A stretch of 5,620 bases of DNA from Actinomycetes bacterium (lineage in GTDB: Bacteria > Actinomycetota > Actinomycetes > Mycobacteriales > Micromonosporaceae), in NCBI GenBank assembly GCA_021793335.1, contig JAJYSW010000209.1, positions 1 to 5,620 on the forward strand, given 5' to 3'. Positions within the stretch are counted from its first letter, which is position 1; every line of letters begins with the position of its first letter. The notes beneath the pieces are model-generated. The model had not been told where the DNA came from. It did no database searches and saw only the letters and a program-made list of their open reading frames with translations. A program made the position numbers and the translations under genes. This document shows positions 1 through 5,620 of this stretch, one piece after another.

Positions 1-36
1 TGACGGCGGCGGTGGCGATGACGGCGGCGGTGGCGA
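1..36 (+). repeat. 18-bp tandem repeat (two identical copies) encoding the DGGGGD linker
   Basis: Bases 1-18 and 19-36 are identical and keep the reading frame, coding for repeated Asp-Gly linker units. More copies may lie left of the window edge. Such in-frame repeats can change copy number by slippage, which would lengthen or shorten the linker without breaking the gene. Confidence 0.8.
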
Positions 37-214
37 CGACAACCAGCCCCCCGGTGACTGCACCGCCGCGGCTTGGAGCTCGTCCTCCGTCTACACCGGT
101 GGTTCCCTGGTGACCCACGGCGACTCCGAGTACCGCGCCAAGTGGTGGACGCAGGGCGAGGAGCCCGGCTCCACCGGGGACTGGGGCGTCTGGGAGCTCG
201 TCAGAGCCTGTTGA
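1..214 (+). CDS. C-terminal end of a secreted chitin-active protein (CBM5/12 module), 5' truncated
   Basis: The reading frame enters at base 2 and runs 70 codons to TGA at 212-214. The first residues are an Asp/Gly linker (DGGGGD twice), then NQPPGDC and a compact carbohydrate-binding module. The module has the CBM5/12 (ChtBD3) hallmarks: AWSSSSVYTGG near its start, YRAKWWTQGEEPGST in the middle and WGVWE near the end. The exposed Trp pair of WWTQGE is the known chitin-contact region of this family. A Cys before the module and a Cys as the last residue could form a disulfide, which fits an exported protein. Modules like this usually end GH18 or GH19 chitinases, AA10 lytic polysaccharide monooxygenases or proteases. 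The catalytic part lies left of the window, so the enzyme class cannot be told. The frame and module call are secure. A role in chitin binding outside the cell is inferred from the family. Confidence 0.9.
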   Translation, partial: DGGGGDDGGGGDDNQPPGDCTAAAWSSSSVYTGGSLVTHGDSEYRAKWWTQGEEPGSTGDWGVWELVRAC

Positions 215-219
215 TCCCG

Positions 220-261
220 CGAAACGAGGGGCGGCGTGTCCGGCGCCGCCCCTCATTTTCG
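220..261 (+). terminator. Strong hairpin terminator of the CBM5/12 protein gene
   Basis: A perfect 11-bp inverted repeat (226-236 with 244-254) encloses a 7-nt loop. Beyond an unpaired base on each side, CGAAA (220-224) can also pair with TTTCG (257-261), which places a T-run right after the GC-rich stem. It starts 6 bases after the stop codon. Stem strength, position and the T-run fit an intrinsic terminator. Because the AAA/TTT arms are symmetrical, it might also work on the other strand. Confidence 0.88.
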
Positions 262-291
262 TTGACGGCGGCCTCCCCGAGCCGCTACCAT
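262..291 (+). promoter_or_regulatory. Predicted promoter of the ABC-F gene (TTGACG-N18-TACCAT)
   Basis: TTGACG at 262-267 and TACCAT at 286-291 are 18 bases apart. This matches the actinobacterial housekeeping sigma pattern TTGAC-N17/18-TANNNT. It directly abuts the upstream terminator and points towards the ABC-F gene. The transcript would begin near 298, leaving a leader of about 230 nt. The motif match is seen in the sequence. Activity is inferred. Confidence 0.6.
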
Positions 292-297
292 CGAGCC

Positions 298-530
298 CGT
301 CCTTGCAGTCGACGTCAGGAATTCACTTGAAGCTGTAGATCACAGACATCGCGCCACGTCCTCGACGGGGCCGTCGAGCCATTCCAGGCTCCGGCTCGCG
401 CTCGGGCGGGCGGTCTGCGATCTTCAGCGATCCGGTCGGCTCTCCAAGAAGCCGCATCCCGATCAGCCGGTCGCCGGTGCGATGTCTCTCATTCGATCCA
501 GTGCACATCGAATCAGAGAGGGATTCGCGT
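298..530 (+). promoter_or_regulatory. Long 5' leader of the ABC-F gene, possible attenuator
   Basis: No convincing standard-length gene lies here. The leader holds, in order: an AGGA (317-320) six bases before TTG-AAG-CTG-TAG (327-338), which could be a three-codon leader ORF; a perfect 7-bp stem with a 4-nt loop at 361-378; a weaker 5-bp stem (437-441 with 450-454); and the RBS hairpin at 485-519. Leaders with tiny ORFs and alternative hairpins are known to control several antibiotic-resistance ABC-F genes (for example msr(D), vmlR and lmrC) by ribosome stalling. I see no stem followed by a clear T-run within the leader. Translational control therefore fits the sequence better than classical premature termination. 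Confidence 0.4.
485..523 (+). promoter_or_regulatory. Hairpin sequestering the ribosome binding site of the ABC-F gene
   Basis: ATTCGAT (491-497) pairs perfectly with ATCGAAT (507-513) across a 9-nt loop. After one C-C mismatch, TCTCT (485-489) pairs with AGAGA (515-519). The 3' arm overlaps the likely Shine-Dalgarno sequence (GAGAGGGA, 516-523), which lies 7 bases before the ATG at 531. Folding would hide part of the RBS, so the structure can serve as a translational switch. As DNA, the same ATTCGAT-N9-ATCGAAT palindrome could instead be a repressor operator. The pairing is read directly from the sequence. Either function is inference. Confidence 0.55.
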
Positions 531-2105
531 ATGACGACCTTCATTACCGTCAACAAGCTTGATTTCTCCTGGCCGGACGGCGACCGCGTCTTCGACGGCC
601 TCGATGCCGTCTTCTCCGAGGGCCGCACCGCACTCATCGGGGACAACGGGACCGGCAAGTCCACCCTGCTGCGCCTCATCACCGGGAACCTCACTCCCGA
701 CTCGGGCGGCGTCACCGTCTCGGGCATCGTCGCGCACCTGCCCCAAGAGCTGCCGCTGCGTTTGGAGGACACCGTCGCAGACCTGCTCGGCATCACCGCC
801 AAGCGGAGTGCTCTGGAGGCCATCGAATCCGGCGACGTCGACGAAGACCACTTCGCCGTCATCGGCGAAGACTGGGACTTCCTCGACCGATCCCGCCTCA
901 CGCTCGACGAACTCGGGCTGGAGCACGTCGGTCTCGACCGGACCGTCGCGACGCTCTCCGGCGGGGAATCCATGCTGGTCGGACTCGCCGGCAGGCTCAT
1001 TCTGCGCCCCGACGTGCTGCTGCTCGACGAACCGTCGAACAACCTCGACGGCGCCGCACGAGAGCGTCTCTACGAGGCCGTCAGCCGCTTCCCCGGCACG
1101 CTGCTCGTGGTCAGCCACGACCGGATGCTGCTGGAGCGCGTCGACGCCGTCGCCGAGCTGTACGAGGGGCGTATCCGCACCTTCGAAGGGAACTACACCG
1201 TCTATGAGCAGGCCATCGCAGTCGAACAGGAGGCCGCCCGCCGGGCCGTGCGCGAAGCCAAGGCCGACATGCGCCTCCAGAAACGCGAGCTGATCGAGGC
1301 GCACACCAGACTGGCCCGCCGCGAGCGATACGGCCGCAAGGCGTTCGCCGAGAAACGGGAGCCGAAGATCATCATGAACGCCCGCAAGCGGGCGGCCCAG
1401 ACCTCCGGCGCCAAGTACCGTATCGCGAAGGAGGACGATCTCGCCGATGCCGAGGAGCGCTTGGCCTCCGCCGAGACCGAGGTCCGCGACGACGACGCCA
1501 TCAGCGTCGATCTGCCCGACACCTCCGTCGGGACCCACCGTGATATCGCCGTCATCGACGGCCTCCGGGAAGGCGGCCTGTACGGCGAGGGCATCGATCT
1601 CCACGTGCGCGGCCCCGAACGGATCGGTCTGACCGGCGACAACGGCTCGGGTAAGACCACGCTGCTGCGCGCCGTGGCCGAGGCCGCCCGCGTCCCGCAC
1701 GGCTTCTTGACCCAGCGCCTGGAGTTCCTCGACGAGGAGGCGAGCGTCCTCGACAACGTCCGCTCCCGCGCTCCCGACGCCGACCCGATGCTGCTGCGGA
1801 CCCGGCTGGCCCGCTTCCTGCTGCGAGGTGAGGCGGTCTTCCACCGGGTCGGCACGCTCTCGGGCGGCGAGCGGCTGCGAGTCGCGCTGGCCGCAGTGCT
1901 CTCGGCCCGGCCCGCGCCGCACCTGCTGCTGCTCGATGAGCCGACCAATAATCTCGATATGACCTCGACCCGCCAGGTCCAGCAGGCGCTGGCCTCCTAC
2001 CGAGGGGCGTTGATCGTGGTCAGCCACGATGAGGCCTTCCTCGAAGGGCTCGGCCTGACCCGCCGCATCCGCCTGGAGCGGGGCAAGGGCATCGCGGTCG
2101 ACTGA
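531..2105 (+). CDS. ABC-F family ATPase (ribosome-acting; possible antibiotic target protection)
   Basis: This 524-residue soluble protein has two ABC ATPase domains and no membrane segment, the ABC-F layout. Domain 1 has Walker A GDNGTGKS (37-44), signature LSGGE (142-146), Walker B LLLDEP with catalytic Glu167, and the switch His196. Domain 2 has Walker A GDNGSGKTT (369-377), signature LSGGERLR (443-450), Walker B with Glu470, and His499. All ATPase residues are intact. Residues about 225-335 form a charged, helical linker rich in Arg, Lys, Glu and Ala; in ABC-F proteins this part enters the ribosomal E site towards the P-site tRNA. Family members either tune translation (EttA, Uup) or dislodge macrolide, lincosamide or pleuromutilin drugs. 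The sequence does not settle which. The ATG at 531 was chosen because GAGAGGGA precedes it by 7 bases and the protein then starts MTTFITVNKLDFSW, a usual ABC-F beginning. The in-frame GTG at 477 adds 18 atypical residues and lacks a good RBS. The gene stands alone, with its own promoter and leader. Confidence 0.93.
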   Translation: MTTFITVNKLDFSWPDGDRVFDGLDAVFSEGRTALIGDNGTGKSTLLRLITGNLTPDSGGVTVSGIVAHLPQELPLRLEDTVADLLGITAKRSALEAIESGDVDEDHFAVIGEDWDFLDRSRLTLDELGLEHVGLDRTVATLSGGESMLVGLAGRLILRPDVLLLDEPSNNLDGAARERLYEAVSRFPGTLLVVSHDRMLLERVDAVAELYEGRIRTFEGNYTVYEQAIAVEQEAARRAVREAKADMRLQKRELIEAHTRLARRERYGRKAFAEKREPKIIMNARKRAAQTSGAKYRIAKEDDLADAEERLASAETEVRDDDAISVDLPDTSVGTHRDIAVIDGLREGGLYGEGIDLHVRGPERIGLTGDNGSGKTTLLRAVAEAARVPHGFLTQRLEFLDEEASVLDNVRSRAPDADPMLLRTRLARFLLRGEAVFHRVGTLSGGERLRVALAAVLSARPAPHLLLLDEPTNNLDMTSTRQVQQALASYRGALIVVSHDEAFLEGLGLTRRIRLERGKGIAVD

Positions 2106-2130
2106 CCGGGCCGGACATCACGTCACGAAA

Positions 2131-2167
2131 GGCGGGGTCGAGTCGGCTCGGCCGCCTCGACCCCGCC
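2131..2167. terminator. Long hairpin between convergent ABC-F and protease genes, shared terminator
   Basis: A perfect 12-bp inverted repeat (2131-2142 with 2156-2167) flanks a 13-nt middle. After one mismatch, that middle folds further (CGGC 2144-2147 with GCCG 2151-2154). It lies 25 bases after the ABC-F stop and 20 bases beyond the protease stop. The AAA at 2128-2130 gives a short T-run after the stem on the - strand only. It is therefore a better intrinsic terminator for the protease, while probably also blocking read-through from the ABC-F side. Confidence 0.85.
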
Positions 2168-2187
2168 GGCAGGAAGGGTAGGGAGGA

Positions 2188-3810
2188 TCAGGCTCTCGCC
2201 CACAACGCCGGAGTCACGTCCGGCGTCCAAGCCGCCTGCGAGGTGTGCGAGATGACGCACACGTAATCGACGCCGTTGTAGACGACGCGGTCGCCGGCCG
2301 AGTAGGAGACGCCGGTTCCCCAGGTGGTCTCGCCGCCGCCGCCGTCGTCGTCACCGACGACCAGCGTGAGCGTCGCCGTTCTGGTGACGCTGCCCTGCGC
2401 GGTGACGGTGAGGGTGTGGGCACCGGTGGCGGCGGCGGCCGTGACGTCGACCGTCAGTGTCGCCGAGCCGCCGGTGGTCACCTGCGTCGGGCTGACCGAG
2501 ACCTGGACACCGCTCGGGGCGCCGCTCACGGACAGGTTCACCGCCTGCGGGCTGCCGGAGGTCGTCTGCGTGTTGACCGTGACCGTGGTCGACTGGCCGG
2601 GTTCGAGGTTCACCGATCCGGGCGAGACCGACAGATCGAAGCCGGGCTGGGAGGCGCCGGTGGTGACCAGCGTGGTTCCCGTGCTCTGCAGCGCCCGGCC
2701 GAGCGGTTCGAAGATCGTCCAGCCGCTCGGGCAGGTGCCCGCGCCGCCGGAGGTGATGCCCTGGGCGCTGCTGCCGGAGATGTAGGAACCGCCCGAGTCC
2801 CCTGGTTCGGCGCAGACGGTCGTGCGGGTCATGCCCGAGACCGTGCCTTCGGGGTAGCTGACGCTCACGCCCTTGGCCTCGATGACGCCGCAGTACCAGC
2901 CGGTGGTGGAGCCGGAGCGGCAGACCGAGGCGCCGATGGCGGCCTCGGTGCCGTCGGCGACCTGGACATCGGCGCCGCCGTAGCGGTTGACGGTCGGGGT
3001 GGTCTGCCAGCCGCTGCCGGCCTCGACCCAGGCCCAGTCGGTCCCGGGGAACTGCGAGAAGCGGAATTGTCCGCCCGATCCGGTGCCGCCCGTGATCTGG
3101 CCGGAGCCGATGTCGCAGTGGCCCGCGGTCACGAATCCTTCCCCGTAGGTGGGGTGGGTGGCGGAGAATCCGACCGAGCAGCGCGACTGTCCGGCGATGT
3201 TGTAGGCATCGCCGCCGCGGATGTTCTGCTGGTACGTGTCCGGACGATCGGTCTGGATCTCCAGGTTCCATACCTGGTCGTCCAGGCCCGCCTCGGCGGC
3301 GACCAGTTCGGCCGCCTCGGCGTCGGCGGCCACGATGGCGACCGCGTTCGCGGGCACATCGACGTACCAGCTGTAGACGCCGGCCTCGTCGCCGAGGCGG
3401 TTGACGGCGACGCCCACATCGGCGGCGTAGGTGTCGAGTTCGGCGAGCGAGCGATCGACGACGAGGGTCTCGTACCCCGAGTCGCTCAGCGGCAGGGCGA
3501 ACGGTTCGGTGGCGGCGATCACGACATCGCCGTCATCGATCCAGGTTCCGGCGTAGTCCTCGCCCAGCGATGCGGTGGCGAGGTGTTCGATTTCGAGGGC
3601 CGCGTCCTCGGCGGCGAGGCGTTCGAGGGCTTCATCGGCGGTGAGGCCGAGGTCGCGCTCCATCGCTTCGAGGACGGCGGTGTCGACGTCGACGGGGGTT
3701 TGAGGAGTTTCTTCTTGGGCGTTGGCGGAGGCCTGTGCGCTGAGGATGAGCGCGGTGCCTCCTGCCAGCACCGTCGCCCCTATGGCGGCGGTGGTTTTTC
3801 GAGAACTCAT
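2188..3810 (-). CDS. Secreted streptogrisin C-like serine protease with Ig-like and chitin-binding (CBM5/12) domains
   Basis: This 540-residue preproprotein belongs to the S1E (streptogrisin/alpha-lytic) group. Residues 1 to about 30 are a signal peptide: SSRK, a hydrophobic core and an ASA-type cleavage area. Residues about 35-195 are a long propeptide of the alpha-lytic type, which acts as a folding chaperone in this family. The mature enzyme likely starts near IRGGDAYNI (197-205). The catalytic triad is His231 (TAGHC), Asp258 (GTDWAWV) and Ser339 (GDSGG). Cys pairs 211/232, 297/307 and 333/360 fit three disulfides. The pocket stretch GITSGGAGTC resembles streptogrisin B/C, suggesting preference for large non-polar residues. 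Residues 391-485 form a Ser/Thr/Val-rich beta-sandwich (Ig/NEW3-like) domain, then a DDDGGGG linker, then a CBM5/12 module (497-540: WGTGVSYSAGDRVVYNG to ALWARA). It probably digests proteins on chitin-containing surfaces. The ATG at 3810 was chosen over one 24 bases upstream, because AAAGG lies 7 bases before it and it gives a clean signal peptide. Confidence 0.95.
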   Translation of the reverse strand: MSSRKTTAAIGATVLAGGTALILSAQASANAQEETPQTPVDVDTAVLEAMERDLGLTADEALERLAAEDAALEIEHLATASLGEDYAGTWIDDGDVVIAATEPFALPLSDSGYETLVVDRSLAELDTYAADVGVAVNRLGDEAGVYSWYVDVPANAVAIVAADAEAAELVAAEAGLDDQVWNLEIQTDRPDTYQQNIRGGDAYNIAGQSRCSVGFSATHPTYGEGFVTAGHCDIGSGQITGGTGSGGQFRFSQFPGTDWAWVEAGSGWQTTPTVNRYGGADVQVADGTEAAIGASVCRSGSTTGWYCGVIEAKGVSVSYPEGTVSGMTRTTVCAEPGDSGGSYISGSSAQGITSGGAGTCPSGWTIFEPLGRALQSTGTTLVTTGASQPGFDLSVSPGSVNLEPGQSTTVTVNTQTTSGSPQAVNLSVSGAPSGVQVSVSPTQVTTGGSATLTVDVTAAAATGAHTLTVTAQGSVTRTATLTLVVGDDDGGGGETTWGTGVSYSAGDRVVYNGVDYVCVISHTSQAAWTPDVTPALWARA

Positions 3811-3817
3811 GTTCTGG

Positions 3818-3825
3818 CCTTTCTC
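3818..3825 (-). promoter_or_regulatory. Ribosome binding site that sets the protease start
   Basis: On the - strand GAGAAAGG sits 7 bases before the ATG at 3808-3810. The upstream in-frame ATG at 3834 lacks a comparable site and would put MTCEKGQN in front of the signal peptide. Confidence 0.75.
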
Positions 3826-3872
3826 GCAGGTCATGCGAAGGCGGTTGAGAGCGATGGTGTGGCCACTGCCTC

Positions 3873-3901
3873 AGCTTAAGACCAGATCAATTAATTGTAA
3901 A
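3873..3901 (-). promoter_or_regulatory. Predicted protease promoter (TTTACA-N17-TAAGCT)
   Basis: Read on the - strand, TTTACA (3901-3896) is followed after 17 bases by TAAGCT (3878-3873), matching the TANNNT -10 pattern. Transcription would begin near 3866, giving a leader of about 55 nt. The spacer contains CTGGTCT, a half of the DasR-type (dre) site known for chitin-responsive genes in streptomycetes, but its partner half is missing. The -35 box is one arm of the TGTAAAGTTTACA palindrome, so a bound protein could block or recruit RNA polymerase. Confidence 0.5.
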
Positions 3902-3908
3902 GTTTACA
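3896..3908. promoter_or_regulatory. Operator-like perfect palindrome TGTAAAGTTTACA
   Basis: Two 6-bp arms, TGTAAA and TTTACA, flank a single G. It sits in an AT-rich island (about 3887-3930) that stands out sharply from the GC-rich surroundings and covers the predicted -35 box of the protease. The symmetry and position fit a dimeric regulator site. The regulator is not in the window and cannot be named. Confidence 0.5.
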
Positions 3909-4003
3909 TATAGAAAAATCTAGTATGAATCCGTCCCTGCAACTCACTCCTCGCCATCCTGAATCCCACGCCCCGCGAGGCCACGGTCTCGGCCCCCGTT
4001 CGG

Positions 4004-4058
4004 CCCTCCGCCCCCGACGCCCCGGCCCCGCCGCCCGCAGGCGCCCCCGCCCCGTCCC
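4004..4058 (-). other. Two adjacent G-quadruplex-capable motifs in the hrpA/protease intergenic region
   Basis: On the - strand, runs of 3, 4, 5 and 3 G (plus-strand positions 4058-4034) are separated by 2, 1 and 7 bases. Runs of 4, 4, 5 and 3 G (4029-4004) are separated by 2, 4 and 4 bases. Both meet the usual four-run, loop 1-7 definition. The rest of 3931-4099 is C-rich on the + strand and holds no supported gene. In DNA this rich in GC such motifs can arise by chance. Confidence 0.4.
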
Positions 4059-4099
4059 GGCCGCTGGAAAACCCCTGGCGAGAGCGCTCGGCGACCGCG

Positions 4100-4105
4100 T
4101 ATCCT
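4100..4105 (+). promoter_or_regulatory. Possible -10 box (TATCCT) for hrpA, near-leaderless transcript
   Basis: TATCCT fits TANNNT and ends 11 bases before the ATG at 4117, so the transcript would carry only a few untranslated bases. No good -35 box is seen 17-18 bases upstream. No Shine-Dalgarno sequence lies before the ATG, which is consistent with a leaderless or near-leaderless mRNA. The match is short and therefore weak. Confidence 0.3.
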
Positions 4106-4116
4106 TGACGATCGTC

Positions 4117-5620
<1,504 letters not shown>

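Noticed and set aside
73..330. 85-codon + frame over the end of the first gene
   Set aside because: It overlaps the CBM5/12 coding frame and the terminator, and its Arg-rich product has no recognisable feature.
437..480. Possible intrinsic terminator within the ABC-F leader
   Set aside because: The 5-bp stem is weak and no T-run follows it, so premature termination here is not supported.
477..530. GTG start 18 codons upstream for the ABC-F gene
   Set aside because: It has no good RBS, would be placed before the hairpin, and adds residues not typical of the family. ATG 531 has a well-spaced GAGAGGGA.
323..1042. Long open frame on the - strand overlapping the ABC-F gene
   Set aside because: It lies opposite an intact ABC-F gene, is Ser/Arg-rich without any domain, and is what high-GC codon bias produces on the reverse strand.
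513..2027. 504-codon open frame on the - strand
   Set aside because: It mirrors the ABC-F codons, is rich in G, D, E, Q and V without a motif, and has no supporting RBS or promoter.
3811..3834. Upstream ATG for the protease
   Set aside because: It would put MTCEKGQN before a normal signal peptide and lacks a well-spaced RBS. The AAAGG within this stretch serves the ATG at 3810.
2245..3879. 544-codon open frame on the + strand
   Set aside because: It is antisense to the protease, whose signal peptide, triad and chitin-binding module are unmistakable. The antisense product is low-complexity with no family features.
3958..4116. N-terminal extension of HrpA
   Set aside because: The frame is open but contains no ATG or GTG, and its Pro/Arg/Ala-rich content reflects the C-rich intergenic tract rather than protein selection.

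Overview
The window is high-GC DNA, and its gene content (streptogrisin-type protease, chitin-binding modules, actinobacterial-style promoters with a TANNNT -10 box) points to a mycelial or soil-dwelling actinomycete. The genus cannot be named from the sequence alone. It looks like ordinary chromosome. I see no transposase, integrase, tRNA, rRNA, CRISPR array or phage gene. Layout from left to right: (1) the last 70 codons of a secreted, chitin-directed protein with a C-terminal CBM5/12 module (ends 214, + strand), closed by a strong hairpin terminator at 220-261. (2) A consensus-like promoter at 262-291 directly abutting that terminator, followed by a predicted leader of about 230 nt and an ABC-F ATPase gene (531-2105, +). 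The leader ends in a hairpin whose 3' arm contains the ribosome binding site. (3) A long hairpin at 2131-2167 shared by two convergent genes. (4) A secreted streptogrisin C-like serine protease with an Ig-like domain and a terminal chitin-binding module (2188-3810, -). It is preceded by an unusually AT-rich promoter island carrying a perfect TGTAAA-G-TTTACA palindrome. (5) A C-rich (G-rich on the - strand) intergenic tract. (6) The first 501 codons of an HrpA-type DEAH-box RNA helicase (4117 to the window end, +), divergent from the protease. Two themes emerge. Two of the four genes make exported proteins that end in CBM5/12 chitin-binding modules behind Asp/Gly linkers, suggesting degradation of chitinous or fungal material. 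The other two act on RNA or the ribosome: an ABC-F translation factor or antibiotic-protection protein, and an RNA helicase. They need not be functionally linked, because each gene appears to have its own promoter and terminator. The long gene-free stretches (215-530 and 3811-4116) are regulatory in appearance. The best candidates for undescribed biology are the ABC-F leader, the AT-rich operator-like palindrome before the protease, and a small arginine/alanine/glycine-rich insertion inside the HrpA helicase core.
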